Shown: positions 52,957 to 63,099, counted from the stretch's first letter. The stretch is 64,000 bases of DNA from Pedobacter mendelii (GCF_014635725.1 NZ_BMDJ01000002.1:558001-622000); one strand, 5' to 3'. The notes: generated from the letters alone by a model not told the origin. Made by a program: numbers and translations.

Positions 52957-53685
52957 TTAAAAATCTAACGGCCCTAACCTTCTCATATTTCTTAAAATAA
53001 GGTATTGGCGATGTCTGATGTATGGTGTTGCATTTTTTGGCGACCATCTTCTTGGATTTGGAAAACATGCAGCAATTAATGCAGCCTGATTTCGGGTTAA
53101 TTTAACACATGATTTTCCATAATATTCATGGGCGGCTGCTTCAGCCCCGTAAATTCCATCACCCATTTCTATTACATTAAGATAAACTTCTAGAATGCGT
53201 TCTTTACTCCACAACATCTCTATAAGCAAAGTAAAATAAGCTTCAAATCCTTTTCTTATCCATGAACGTCCTGGCCAAAGGAAAACATTTTTGGCTGTTT
53301 GCTGAGAGATTGTACTCCCACCTTTTATCTTTTTTCCATTCGCATTATTTGAAAAAGCTTTCTCAATAGATTTAAAATCAAACCCGATATGTTTTAAAAA
53401 TAATTGATCTTCTGCAGAAACAGCAGCTCGTTTCATGTTATCAGACATGTCTTCAAACTTAACCCATTTTTTTTCCGTTTTAAATGCTTTTCCATCAGCC
53501 TTACGTTCTATATTTCGCAAAACCATAAGCAGCGTAATCGGCGGATTTATAAACCGAAGTGCAATAACCCAAAACACTGAAACCAGCAAAAAGTAAATAA
53601 ATACTTTTGTAGCAATGTTCGTTATCTTTTTTATTAATGGGTGTTTTGCTTTAGTTTTAACTTTCGAAGTTCGGGTTTTAGCCAT
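52957..53685 (-). CDS. mtgA: Monofunctional peptidoglycan glycosyltransferase
   Basis: A 242-aa GT51 enzyme that polymerises lipid II without a transpeptidase domain. It has an N-terminal membrane helix (about 25-47) and the GT51 motifs SAEDQLFLKHIGFD (catalytic Glu), KGGSTISQQTAKN and KERILEVYLNVIEMGDGIYG. Length is normal for MtgA. Convergent with the AsmA-like gene. Confidence 0.95.
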   Translation of the reverse strand: MAKTRTSKVKTKAKHPLIKKITNIATKVFIYFLLVSVFWVIALRFINPPITLLMVLRNIERKADGKAFKTEKKWVKFEDMSDNMKRAAVSAEDQLFLKHIGFDFKSIEKAFSNNANGKKIKGGSTISQQTAKNVFLWPGRSWIRKGFEAYFTLLIEMLWSKERILEVYLNVIEMGDGIYGAEAAAHEYYGKSCVKLTRNQAALIAACFPNPRRWSPKNATPYIRHRQYLILRNMRRLGPLDF

Positions 53686-53812
53686 CCCGTAAAGGTAATA
53701 AAATGTTAATCTTCCGGTAATTTCAAATGGAGTTAATTACAATTGATAAATCCTATTCAAACGAATATTAAACATATTTGCCTTTTGAATGTTAAATAAA
53801 AAAAGAATTATT

Positions 53813-54517
53813 ATGAGCACAAAAGTAGCCCTAATTACAGGCGGAAGCAAAGGTATTGGTTTCGGTATTGCCGAAGCATTGTTAAAAAACGGATATCAAG
53901 TTGCGATTACAAGTAGAACAATAAACGCAGCAAATTTAGCCGCATCAGTTTTGGTGGCACATGGCGATGTATTAGCCATTGAAGCGGATGTTAAAGATTA
54001 TAAATCACAACAGGATGCAATAAATCTGATAATAGAAAAATGGGGACGGTTAGATGTTTTAATTGCAAACGCAGGAGTTGGTCATTTTGCCCCGGTTGAT
54101 GAATTGGATGTAGAATCTTGGAATGAAATAATTGACACGAACTTAACGGGTGTATTTTACAGCATTAAGGCATCAGTTGAGGAAATTAAAAAAACCAAAG
54201 GAACTATTTTTACGATATCAAGTTTGGCAGGCACAAACTTTTTTGCAGGTGGTTCTGCATATAACGCAAGTAAATTTGGTTTAACCGGATTCACTCAATC
54301 TGTAATGCTCGATTTAAGAAAATATGGTGTAAAAGTTAGCACCATAATGCCAGGTTCAGTTGCTAGCCATTTTAACGATCATAGCCCAAATACAGAAGAT
54401 GATGCCTGGAAAATACAACCTGAAGATATGGGTAAATTAATAGTTGATTTACTTGCTATGCCAGCCAGAACATTACCAAGTAAAATAGAAATCAGACCTA
54501 CCACACCGAAGGGATAA
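53813..54517 (+). CDS. Short-chain dehydrogenase/reductase
   Basis: Classical SDR of 234 aa. The cofactor motif is TGGSKGIGFG, then NAGVG, catalytic Ser in TISSLAG and YNASK (Tyr, Lys). Substrate unknown. ATG 53813 (MSTKVALITGG) is preferred over 53789, which adds eight residues before the Rossmann strand. Confidence 0.9.
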   Translation: MSTKVALITGGSKGIGFGIAEALLKNGYQVAITSRTINAANLAASVLVAHGDVLAIEADVKDYKSQQDAINLIIEKWGRLDVLIANAGVGHFAPVDELDVESWNEIIDTNLTGVFYSIKASVEEIKKTKGTIFTISSLAGTNFFAGGSAYNASKFGLTGFTQSVMLDLRKYGVKVSTIMPGSVASHFNDHSPNTEDDAWKIQPEDMGKLIVDLLAMPARTLPSKIEIRPTTPKG

Positions 54518-54611
54518 AAAAGATGGAAGATGGTGGGATGGAAAATGGAAGATGGATTGAATTAACTTCCCTTGAAACTCGTCCATCTCCCATCCTTACA
54601 TTTTACATCAC

Positions 54612-54648
54612 AAAAAAAGTCCTTTCAGTTTCTGAAAGGACTTTTTTT
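54612..54648. terminator. Bidirectional terminator (SDR gene / rplI operon)
   Basis: AAAAAAAGTCCTTTCAG, loop, CTGAAAGGACTTTTTTT: a perfect stem with U-tracts in both directions between convergent genes. Confidence 0.93.
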
Positions 54649-54664
54649 ATGATTAAAGAATTGC

Positions 54665-55108
54665 TTATTCAGCAACTACTTCGAAAGGAACCTGAACTTT
54701 CACTTCTTTGTGTAAGTTTAAGTTAGCAATATATTCACCAACAAATTTCGGTTCAGTTTCGAAAGTAATACGGCGACGGTCAACATCAAAGCCTTGCGCT
54801 TTTAATGCTTCAGCAATTTGGATAGTGTTAACAGCACCAAATATTTTTCCACTTTCGCCCGCTTTAGCACCGATAGAAAGTTTAACATCAGTTAAACGCT
54901 CAGCAATACCTTCAGCATCCTTCTTAATTTTATCTTGTTTAAAAGCAGCTTGCTTTAAGTTCTCAGCTAAAACTTTCTTCGCAGAAGCTGTAGCTAAAGA
55001 TGCAAATCCTTGCGGAATTAAATAGTTACGACCATAACCTGGTTTTACCGTAACGATATCGTCTTTCTCGCCTAATGATTTAATATCTTGTTTTAAAATA
55101 ATTTCCAT
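54665..55108 (-). CDS. rplI: 50S ribosomal protein L9
   Basis: A 147-aa two-domain rRNA-binding protein. N-terminal MEIILKQDIKSLGEKDDIVTV with GYGRNYLIPQGFA, a long connecting helix and a C-terminal domain ending in VQVPFEVV. Last gene of the rpsF-rpsR-rplI operon, 11 nt after rpsR. Confidence 0.98.
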   Translation of the reverse strand: MEIILKQDIKSLGEKDDIVTVKPGYGRNYLIPQGFASLATASAKKVLAENLKQAAFKQDKIKKDAEGIAERLTDVKLSIGAKAGESGKIFGAVNTIQIAEALKAQGFDVDRRRITFETEPKFVGEYIANLNLHKEVKVQVPFEVVAE

Positions 55109-55119
55109 ATCAAATCCTC

Positions 55120-55383
55120 CTATTTTAATTGGTCAGCAACGAATGGTAACAAACCGATGTGACGAGCACGTTTAACAGCCTGAGCCACTTTACGTTGAAA
55201 TTTTAACGAAGTACCAGTTAAACGGCGTGGTAATAATTTACCTTGATCGTTAATAAATTTTAACAAAAAGTTTGCGTCTTTGTAATCAATGTATTTAATC
55301 CCGTTTTTTCTGAAACGGCAATATTTTTTACGGTTATCCTCTACTTTAGGGGCAGTTACGTATTGTATTTGTTCTCTTGCCAT
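55120..55383 (-). CDS. rpsR: 30S ribosomal protein S18
   Basis: An 87-aa basic protein that forms a heterodimer with S6 on the 30S platform. Contains [15 protein letters not shown] and [25 protein letters not shown] in two blocks typical of S18. Its ATG overlaps the rpsF stop by 1 nt. Confidence 0.98.
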   Translation of the reverse strand: MAREQIQYVTAPKVEDNRKKYCRFRKNGIKYIDYKDANFLLKFINDQGKLLPRRLTGTSLKFQRKVAQAVKRARHIGLLPFVADQLK

Positions 55384-55739
55384 TACGCTGCAACCTCCTT
55401 AGTTTTTTTGTTAAACGCACCGCTGCGTTTTTTAGCGTTGTAAGCAACTGCATGTTTATCTAACCTGATGGTTAAAAAACGAAGCACACGCTCATCACGT
55501 TTTAATTGTAATTCTAATTTAGCAATCAAGTCACCCGGAGCACTATACTCGGTTAAGTTGAAAAATCCGTTAGATTTTTTAGCGATCGGATACGCTAATT
55601 TTCTCAAACCCCAATTGTCTTCATGGACAATTTCGGCACCGCCATCAGTAAGAATAGCTTTGAATTTAGCTAATGCCTCTTTCGCAACTTCTTCTGATAA
55701 CAACGGGGTTAGAACGATAACAGTTTCGTACTGATTCAT
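55383..55739 (-). CDS. rpsF: 30S ribosomal protein S6
   Basis: A 118-aa ferredoxin-like-fold protein partnering S18. N-terminal [17 protein letters not shown], the [16 protein letters not shown] segment and [17 protein letters not shown] are characteristic. First gene of the operon, with a consensus promoter at 55788-55818 and a leader of roughly 40 nt. Confidence 0.98.
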   Translation of the reverse strand: MNQYETVIVLTPLLSEEVAKEALAKFKAILTDGGAEIVHEDNWGLRKLAYPIAKKSNGFFNLTEYSAPGDLIAKLELQLKRDERVLRFLTIRLDKHAVAYNAKKRSGAFNKKTKEVAA

Positions 55740-55758
55740 TGTTATATAAATTTATTTA

Positions 55759-55786
55759 TTTTAGTCCCGAGGTATATTACGGGGAT
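55759..55786 (-). promoter_or_regulatory. Possible S6:S18 leader hairpin
   Basis: In the rpsF leader, CCCG-TAATATACCT-CGGG can form a small hairpin (minus strand). Many bacteria control rpsF operons by S6:S18 binding to a leader motif with an exposed CCG; this hairpin is short and the match is only suggestive. Confidence 0.25.
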
Positions 55787-55787
55787 G

Positions 55788-55818
55788 CAAAAGTAATAAT
55801 ATATTTCTTAAAATCAAA
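55788..55818 (-). promoter_or_regulatory. Bacteroidota-type promoter of rpsF-rpsR-rplI
   Basis: On the minus strand TTTG (55818-55815), exactly 19 nt, then TACTTTTG (55795-55788): full agreement with TTTG-N19-TAnnTTTG. The rest of the 296-nt gap up to the SusD stop at 56036 is AT-rich and shows no gene. Confidence 0.88.
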
Positions 55819-56035
55819 CCTTTAATTAGAAAAAAGGCATGTAATTAAATTCAGCTAAAATACTAAAACACAAAGCCAGATTAGCTGCGCAACATTAATT
55901 ACATTAATAAGTCATTATATTAAAAACCACCTAAGCCACCTTAGCTATACCAGTAATAAATAATCTACAGGTATTTTTTCAGGCCTTAAATTTTGTAAGA
56001 TGTCTTAGGTGGTTTAACAACTGCAATATTATATT

Positions 56036-57469
56036 TTAGTAACCCGGATTTTGAGTCAATTTAGGGTTTAACTGCCTTTCGCGATTTGGGATTGGGTATA
56101 ATGCCAAAGTACTCACAATATTTCCAATTTGTCCATTAACCGAGGGATAATTGGTTTTATGTGCCTGCATTGTAGTAACCATAATTCCCCACCTGTTCAA
56201 ATCAAACCAGCGCTCGCCTTCAAAACAAAGCTCTACCCTTCTCTCGTGATAAATCGTTGTCCGTGTATCAGTCTGTGACAAGCCAAGTTTTGGAGCAAGA
56301 TTAGATCTGGTACGTACAAGATTAAGCTGTGTTAGTGCCTCTGGTGTTTTTCCATTCTCGTTTAGTGCCTCTGCATACAGTAAAACAACATCAGCATAAC
56401 GAAGAATAGGCCAATCATTATCTCCTTCACTATTGGCACCAACGCTCTGATAAACAAACTTTTTTGCATAGTAGTAAACCAAAGTACCGGCGCTGTAAAC
56501 TCCAATTGCGGTATTTAAACGATTGTCTCCTGGTTCAAAAGTATCATATAAATCCTTTGTACCGCTATTATTACTGTTACCTGTTACAGCAGTAATTGTT
56601 GTACCCGAAGGTTGTGGAACAAAGCTTCTGGCAAAAGTATTACCCTCACCAAAACCACCTCCCAGGTATTGCACTGCGAAAATAATATCCTTGTTATTAT
56701 CCTTTCCAAAGCCAAAAACCTGATCATAAGGGAGCAAAGTACCAACTGTTGCAGCCACACCAGCCAAAACTGGCTCTGCTTGCGTAAACTTTTTCTGAAA
56801 CATCAGCACTTTCCCCAAAAGTGCATTAGCCGCAATACTGGTTGCACGACCAATATCTGCTCCGCTGTAGCTGGCTGGCAATACCGCAGCAGCTTCAGTT
56901 AAATCTTTTTCAATCTGCGCATACACTTCCTGATCCGATGTTCGGTTATATGTATAAGCCTGTGTTTCAGAGGTAATTTCATTAAGCACCAGCGGTACAC
57001 CTCCATACATTCTTACCAAATTAAAATACATTAGAGCCCTAATAAATTTCGCCTGGCCAATATAACCGTTACGGTTAGCGGCAGTCATTACCGGTGTATT
57101 TACATGATCGAGTACTATATTTGAATAAGCGATAGTAGCATAGAACCTTGCCCAGGCATTCTGCAAATTGGTAGATACAGCTGTCCATGTTAGTTTATCC
57201 TGTTCGCCATACAACACCTCGCTTTCCCCATAAGTCTGGGCATTATCCGAAGGAAGTTCTCCGAAGCCATACTGCTCATTATAAATTGGCCGAAGACTAC
57301 TGTACGCGCCAGTTAAGGCTGATTTGATATCTATCTCGGTATTGTAAAAAGTGTTAACCGGTATAATACCCTTTGGCGTGATTTCGACAAAGGATTTTTT
57401 ACAAGAAGTAATAGCCAAACTTAACATTAGCATGGATATACTGCATATAATTATTTTTTTAGTTTTCAT
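56036..57469 (-). CDS. SusD/RagB-family surface lipoprotein
   Basis: A 477-aa ligand-binding lipoprotein. Lipobox SLAITSCKK, N-terminal FYNTEIDIKSALTGAYSSLRP, and C-terminal ERRVELCFEGERWFDLNRW plus LYPIPNRERQLNPKLTQNPGY, all classic for SusD. It lies 18 nt after the STN-type SusC, and no enzyme gene follows before the ribosomal operon, so the substrate cannot be guessed. Confidence 0.95.
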   Translation of the reverse strand: MKTKKIIICSISMLMLSLAITSCKKSFVEITPKGIIPVNTFYNTEIDIKSALTGAYSSLRPIYNEQYGFGELPSDNAQTYGESEVLYGEQDKLTWTAVSTNLQNAWARFYATIAYSNIVLDHVNTPVMTAANRNGYIGQAKFIRALMYFNLVRMYGGVPLVLNEITSETQAYTYNRTSDQEVYAQIEKDLTEAAAVLPASYSGADIGRATSIAANALLGKVLMFQKKFTQAEPVLAGVAATVGTLLPYDQVFGFGKDNNKDIIFAVQYLGGGFGEGNTFARSFVPQPSGTTITAVTGNSNNSGTKDLYDTFEPGDNRLNTAIGVYSAGTLVYYYAKKFVYQSVGANSEGDNDWPILRYADVVLLYAEALNENGKTPEALTQLNLVRTRSNLAPKLGLSQTDTRTTIYHERRVELCFEGERWFDLNRWGIMVTTMQAHKTNYPSVNGQIGNIVSTLALYPIPNRERQLNPKLTQNPGY

Positions 57470-57487
57470 AATCTTTATTTAGGGCTA

Positions 57488-60400
57488 TTAAAATCCAAAA
57501 TTGATACCTACGATAATAGTGCGGGCTGTAGGGTAAGTTCCTTGATCTACACCTGGCGTGATAGCAGAACCTCCCATAATATTTGCTTCGGGGTTGTAAC
57601 CTGAATATTTGGTAATCAAGAATGGGTTCTGAGCAGTTACATAAAGTCTGGCCGATTTTAATGAAACTTTATGCAATACATTTTCGCTTAAACGATAACC
57701 TAAAGTAATATTTCTAACACGCAGATAGGAACCATTTTCTACACTTAAACTAGAAAGTGCAGGACCCGGAAGCGCACCTGTAGCAATTGGACTGGCATAC
57801 AAAACATCTCGTGTTGGATTTGCGGGATCAAAATAGTTATTAAAATATTTACTTAATGAGTTTTGGTTATTGTTACCTGTTATTGTTTGCCTGTTATTTC
57901 CATTTATGATGTTTACACCTTGAACACCCTGAAGCAATATGCTCAAATCAAAATTTTCATATTGAAAGGTATTTGTCAGGCCGTAAGTAAAATCAGGCAA
58001 ACCGTGCCCTAATGCTGTAACGTCATTTACATCAATTTTACCATCGCCGTTTTGATCTTTAATCATATAATCGCCAATATTATTACCAGAAGTAACTTTA
58101 GGATTATTAGCCAAATCATTTACATTCCTGAATACACCTGCAATTTCATAACCATACATAATACCCAGCGGATCGCCCACCTTAACCTGATAAACATTGT
58201 TCCAGCCATTAATGGCTTGCACGGCAGGCAAAGCACTAGGTCCACCTAAATCCAGCACTTTAGTTTTGTAGGTAGAGAAGTTGGCATTCGTATTCCAGAT
58301 TACTTTGCCAAGCTTAAAATTAGTGTTTGCTGTAAATTCAAAGCCTTTATTTTGTAACTTACCTAAGTTAGCCTGATAGGATGAGTTATAAACACTCGAT
58401 TGCAACGATGAAGTATAACCAATAGCCAATGGCAATGCTTTATTTAGCAACATCCCATTTGAGTTTCTTACAAAGTAATCGAAAGTTAGCACGATTTTAT
58501 TTTGCAATAGTCCGATATCCGTACCGATACTGGTTTGGTCATTTTTTTCCCAGGTTAAATCAGGATTAGCAAACCCAATTTGTTGTGTACCAAAAATTCT
58601 GGTATTACCAAACGCATAATTCCGGTTTAATGCAATTGAATTTACATAAGTAAAACTTCCGATATTTGCATTTCCGGTACGGCCGTAACCTCCTCTTAGT
58701 TTAAATTCATTTATACCAATTTTTGATAATGTTTCTTTTATAAATGGCTCTTCGGTTAAACGCCATCCTAATGAGAATGATGGAAAAACCGCAAACTTAT
58801 TGTTTAATCCGAAACGGGAAGAACCATCCTGACGTACAGCAGCAGTAAACAAGTATTTCTTATTATAATCATAAGTAAATCTACCCGCATAAGAAACAAA
58901 CGTATTGGCATCAAAAAGTTCGGTACCAACTGTATTTGGAGAGGCTAAAGGACTTTGAACCGAAGTGGTGATAAATGTTCCGGGTAAGCCTGCCGTATAA
59001 TTAATTTGCGATTCATATTTCTGTGCAGAAAACAAGCCTAACAAATTAAAATGATGTTTTCCAATTTGTTTATCATAAGTTGCCGTATTTTCCCAAACCC
59101 AGTCAAAACTATTCCTCACGTTATCAGAAGCGAAAACACCCGCTAACAGCGGACTGGAATTAGATGCTGTTGGTGCAGAACTATAGGCCATTGAACCTGG
59201 GATATACCCATGTACCTGCTCATTTTCTAAAGTTGCCCCAATGTATGTTTTTAGTTTTAAGCCATCTATTGGTGCATATTCTAAAAATGCATTACTTAAG
59301 GTTCTAAAAGCTCTTGAACGATTAATTGATGAACTCAAAATGCCTACCGGATTATAAAAATTAGATGCCGAAAATACTGCAGTTGGCGAAAGGTTGTAGT
59401 TCAGTTCACGATCATAAGGCTGTGCAAAATCTCCATTTGCACGATATACGGGTACAATAGGCTGAAAAGTTAAGGCCTGATTTAATGGACTTGGCAAATT
59501 CAAATCAGCAACTAGTCCGGGCACTCCGATAATATAATCGTTTGGATTTGCCCCTGCACCACTTGCCTGACCAGAAGATGGCTGCCTGTAGGTTTCTGAA
59601 TAGGATGGGGAAATTGAGAATCCAAACTTTACGTTTTTAACGATGTCTGCATCAAGATTTAAACGGGTGTTGTAACGCGTGTATTCTGTTCCGATTAATA
59701 CTCCTTTTTGCTTAAAAATACCGGCAGAAGCACTAAAACGAACTTTTTCACTACCTCCAGCCGCATTAAACTCAAAACTTCTGATGGGTGCTGTTCTAAA
59801 AATTTCCTTTTGCCAATCTACATCAGGCAAATTAGAAATATCACCATCTAAAATAGCCGGGTATTGTAAATTTTTAATACGACTCAGTGCTTTTACCTGT
59901 TGCACATATTGATCTTTTGACAACACATCAATGTATCTATCTACTTCCTGTACACCAGTGTAGGCCGAAACTGAAAATACAGTTTTTCCGGCTTTACCTC
60001 TTTTAGTGGTTACTAAAACGACTCCATTAGCTGCTCTTGAGCCATAAATCGCAGCAGAAGCCGCATCTTTAAGAACCTCAATCGATTCAATATCACTTGG
60101 ATTAATCAAATTAAAATTTGCTCCGGTTTCAAGTGGATAACCATCAACTACATACAAAGGCTCATTAGAAGAACTCAAAGAACTTACTCCACGAATCCTG
60201 ATGGTTGGTGCAGCCCCAGGTTTCCCACCCTGATCAGATTGCACCTGTACGCCGGCTGCCAATCCGGCTAATGCTTCGCCTGGTGTGCCAACAGGCTGAT
60301 TACCGATATTTTTGCCTTCAACTTTGGTAATTGAAGCCGTAACAGTGCTGCGAGATTGCGATCCATAACCAACTACCACTACATCGCCTAATGATTGTTG

Positions 60401-61018
60401 TACTTCAGCGAGCATAACGTTGATAACAGTTCTTCCGGCAATAGAAACTTCCTGGCTTACGTAACCTACGGAAGAAAAAACAAGAATATTATTATTTGCA
60501 GGCGCTTTAATTGCATACGCTCCATTAGCATCAGTTGTTGTTCCTGTTTTAGTACCCTTAACAAGAATACTAACACCGGGCATTGTTGAACCCTTTGTGT
60601 CACTAACAACACCGCTTATACTAACCTGTTGCGGAATGATTATTTCAGTTCTTATTTTTTTCTTAATTACAATTGTAGCGTCATCTCCATATATCAGTTC
60701 AACCGGTTGCTCTTTAAAACAAGCATCGAGTACTTTATTTAAAGCTGCATCCCTTAACTTTATTGTAACAGGAGCAGCACTACTCATTACTGTAGCATCG
60801 CAAATAAAATTATAACCTGTTTGTTTTGTTAGCTGATTCAGCACTTCTCTTACGGGTGCATTCTTTACATCAATAGTTACTTTTTGAGCGAAAGTTGATG
60901 CACGCACCTGGAAAAACAGTGATAAAATCAGGATGGTCGTGAGCTTCATAATTAAATGGATTTTTCGCCTACAGCATGGGATGCCCTCACTCTTAAGTGC
61001 AGTAAAATTTTTATACAT
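57488..61018 (-). CDS. STN-containing SusC/RagA TonB-linked outer-membrane protein
   Basis: A 1176-aa transporter with signalling extension. A long N-terminus (CCRRKIHLIMKLTTIL) precedes the signal peptide; then an STN domain (about 45-115, VREVLNQLTKQTGYNFICDA), a CarbopepD_reg domain (about 130-210), the region VVVVGYGSQ, a plug with DAASAAIYGSRA and the barrel. STN domains contact FecR-type anti-sigma factors, matching the adjacent fecR-like gene. The product therefore both imports with SusD and reports substrate to the sigma factor at 62463. Confidence 0.96.
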   Translation of the reverse strand: MYKNFTALKSEGIPCCRRKIHLIMKLTTILILSLFFQVRASTFAQKVTIDVKNAPVREVLNQLTKQTGYNFICDATVMSSAAPVTIKLRDAALNKVLDACFKEQPVELIYGDDATIVIKKKIRTEIIIPQQVSISGVVSDTKGSTMPGVSILVKGTKTGTTTDANGAYAIKAPANNNILVFSSVGYVSQEVSIAGRTVINVMLAEVQQSLGDVVVVGYGSQSRSTVTASITKVEGKNIGNQPVGTPGEALAGLAAGVQVQSDQGGKPGAAPTIRIRGVSSLSSSNEPLYVVDGYPLETGANFNLINPSDIESIEVLKDAASAAIYGSRAANGVVLVTTKRGKAGKTVFSVSAYTGVQEVDRYIDVLSKDQYVQQVKALSRIKNLQYPAILDGDISNLPDVDWQKEIFRTAPIRSFEFNAAGGSEKVRFSASAGIFKQKGVLIGTEYTRYNTRLNLDADIVKNVKFGFSISPSYSETYRQPSSGQASGAGANPNDYIIGVPGLVADLNLPSPLNQALTFQPIVPVYRANGDFAQPYDRELNYNLSPTAVFSASNFYNPVGILSSSINRSRAFRTLSNAFLEYAPIDGLKLKTYIGATLENEQVHGYIPGSMAYSSAPTASNSSPLLAGVFASDNVRNSFDWVWENTATYDKQIGKHHFNLLGLFSAQKYESQINYTAGLPGTFITTSVQSPLASPNTVGTELFDANTFVSYAGRFTYDYNKKYLFTAAVRQDGSSRFGLNNKFAVFPSFSLGWRLTEEPFIKETLSKIGINEFKLRGGYGRTGNANIGSFTYVNSIALNRNYAFGNTRIFGTQQIGFANPDLTWEKNDQTSIGTDIGLLQNKIVLTFDYFVRNSNGMLLNKALPLAIGYTSSLQSSVYNSSYQANLGKLQNKGFEFTANTNFKLGKVIWNTNANFSTYKTKVLDLGGPSALPAVQAINGWNNVYQVKVGDPLGIMYGYEIAGVFRNVNDLANNPKVTSGNNIGDYMIKDQNGDGKIDVNDVTALGHGLPDFTYGLTNTFQYENFDLSILLQGVQGVNIINGNNRQTITGNNNQNSLSKYFNNYFDPANPTRDVLYASPIATGALPGPALSSLSVENGSYLRVRNITLGYRLSENVLHKVSLKSARLYVTAQNPFLITKYSGYNPEANIMGGSAITPGVDQGTYPTARTIIVGINFGF

Positions 61019-61089
61019 TTGGTTAGGATTTAATAGTTATTGTTTGGAAATGATTGTTTTAATCCACATAGTCTATACGACTATCAATT

Positions 61090-61114
61090 CCGGAGGTGGT
61101 CTCAACACTTCCGG
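61090..61114. other. Hairpin between fecR-like and susC genes
   Basis: CCGGAGGTG and CACTTCCGG flank a short loop (one mismatch). On the plus strand a T-run follows; on the minus strand, in which both genes are read, there is no U-tract. Could stabilise or partly attenuate the polycistronic message. Confidence 0.4.
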
Positions 61115-61134
61115 TTTTTGGCATTTTTTAGCAT

Positions 61135-62292
61135 TTATTTTGCGATAACGGTAATCCTCCTTTCCTTGATTTGAAAATCAACTTTATCTAGTAATTTAAT
61201 ATTTTTAAGTAAACTTTTAAGCCCTTTAGAACGCGAATAATTTCCATCGATATTTATATTGGTCATATCTCCTTTATAAGAAACTTCAACATCGTACCAT
61301 CTGGATATTTTTTTCATTACCGAGGCAATATTTTCATTACTGAAAATAAACATATCGTTCTTCCATGCCATAATTTCATCCAGGTCTGCCTTCCGAATAC
61401 TCAAATTATTCTGAAGATTATTAACAACCATTTCTCCAGGTTTAATAAGTACCTGTTTCGTTTTAGCATTTACCCTCACCGATCCTTCAATAAGTGCCGT
61501 TGTAATATCCTTATCATCCTCGAAAGCTGTGATGTTAAAATGTGTTCCAAGTACTTCAACCTCTTGTTTTCCATTTACATCAATAATAAAGGGCATTTTT
61601 TTATTTTTTGCTACTTCAAAGTAAGCTTCACCTGTTAGCCTTACTTTACGTTCTTTACCAGAAAACACTGTTGGAAAACTAAGTGACGAACTGGAGTTCA
61701 GCCAGATTTTTGTTCCGTCAGACAGTGTAATATTATATTTCCCTGCTCTAGGAATTGTAATTTTATTAAGTGTTAAATCATTTTCATTAGCACCAATATT
61801 CTTAGCAGTAAGTATAATTCCCATTCCCGATTTAGAGATTGCAACATGCTTCTGTTGGCTTAATAACCCATTTTGCTGATCATCAAGCTTGATATTTTTT
61901 CCATCGGCTAGCGTTAAGATGGCATTAGCCGAACCTGGAGGAACATCATCAATTTTATTTTTAATCACTTTGGCTACAGCTAATTTAACTTTAACTTCAT
62001 GCTTTAAGGGTCCGTTCGTTAAATAGAAAAAAACAATTAATGCCGCAGCTAAAGAAGCAGCTAACTTAAATGCCGACGAATGAAACCAAATACGCTTAGG
62101 CACATTTTGCACGATGCTATCTTGTATACGATTAAACAATTCCTCACGCACCTCTGCCTGATTTTGCTTTTCAAAGATGATATTGTTTAGGCCATGTTTT
62201 TTTTGATATAAAGCTATCAGCGACAACTCGCCAGGGCTACATTCTCCATTGAAGTATTTCTCGCAAAGTAAAAGATATTGTTCTTCTTTCAT
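61135..62292 (-). CDS. FecR-family anti-sigma factor
   Basis: A 385-aa inner-membrane regulator. Cytoplasmic N-terminal anti-sigma region (YFNGECSPGELSLIALY), one membrane helix (about residues 78-95, LAASLAAALIVFFYL), periplasmic FecR domain (DGTKIWLNSSSSLSFP, RKVRLTGEAYFEVAKNKKMPF) and a C-terminal DUF4974-type domain that would contact the STN domain. ATG 62292 (MKEEQYLLL) is preferred; the frame extends to 62358 with an unlikely Cys-rich start. Divergent from its sigma factor. Confidence 0.93.
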   Translation of the reverse strand: MKEEQYLLLCEKYFNGECSPGELSLIALYQKKHGLNNIIFEKQNQAEVREELFNRIQDSIVQNVPKRIWFHSSAFKLAASLAAALIVFFYLTNGPLKHEVKVKLAVAKVIKNKIDDVPPGSANAILTLADGKNIKLDDQQNGLLSQQKHVAISKSGMGIILTAKNIGANENDLTLNKITIPRAGKYNITLSDGTKIWLNSSSSLSFPTVFSGKERKVRLTGEAYFEVAKNKKMPFIIDVNGKQEVEVLGTHFNITAFEDDKDITTALIEGSVRVNAKTKQVLIKPGEMVVNNLQNNLSIRKADLDEIMAWKNDMFIFSNENIASVMKKISRWYDVEVSYKGDMTNINIDGNYSRSKGLKSLLKNIKLLDKVDFQIKERRITVIAK

Positions 62293-62462
62293 GTTGGCTG
62301 CATTAAGTTTAATCTGGCTCTTAATTACATAGATACCATAATTGCAAGGCACACACATACAATATAAATAAATTGAAAAATAAAATCATAAATACCGCTT
62401 AATACACAGCAAAGAGATTTTTTATTCTGATTTTTAAATCCTAGATTTATTGTAACCATTCT

Positions 62463-63074
62463 ATGACAATAACCAAACTTACAGACTTAGAATTATTTCA
62501 TAAAATTTTGCTCGATGACGTGAATGCTTTTAATGAGCTATTTGAACGGCATTGGGCAAAAGTTTATGCAGTTGCCTTCAGGTATGTTAAGGATCGTGAG
62601 TTGGCGCTAGAAATTTCACACGATATTTTTGTAAACATCTGGACGAAAAGAAAGCAACTAAACATCGATAGCTTTCAAAATTATGTAGTAACTGCTGCAA
62701 GTTATCACGGAATAAGAAAGAGCCGTGTTTTAAAAGCTATTCCGATTAGCTACGTAGCGAATTACTTTGAAAACGAAAAAATGTTACCTGCAGCCTTGAA
62801 TTTTCAAAACGCTAATCTGGGCGAGCAGAAAATTCGAGAAGAGGAGTTTAATACAAACATTTCAGCACTGCTCGAATCGCTTCCAAACCGCTGCCGGGAA
62901 ATATACATCATGAGCAGAAAAGATAACCTAAGTATTAAAGAAATAGCAACTTTATTAAACATTTCAAAAAGAACAGTCGAAAACCAGCTAACCATAGCGC
63001 TTAAACACCTTAGAGCAGCACTGAAATATTATAGCTTACTGCTTATTTTGTTCGATAGTTATCGCTCACTTTAA
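62463..63074 (+). CDS. ECF RNA polymerase sigma factor (FecI-like)
   Basis: A 203-aa sigma-70 family member. Region 2 (AFNELFERHWAKVYAVAFRYVKD, SHDIFVNIW) and region 4 (LLESLPNRCREIYIMSRKDNLSIKEIATLLNIS, a helix-turn-helix) are clear. Divergent from the fecR-like gene with 170 nt between the chosen starts. It presumably activates the susC/D operon when FecR is released by ligand-bound SusC. Confidence 0.95.
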   Translation: MTITKLTDLELFHKILLDDVNAFNELFERHWAKVYAVAFRYVKDRELALEISHDIFVNIWTKRKQLNIDSFQNYVVTAASYHGIRKSRVLKAIPISYVANYFENEKMLPAALNFQNANLGEQKIREEEFNTNISALLESLPNRCREIYIMSRKDNLSIKEIATLLNISKRTVENQLTIALKHLRAALKYYSLLLILFDSYRSL

Positions 63075-63099
63075 TACCTAACCGCAAATTTAACGGCAT

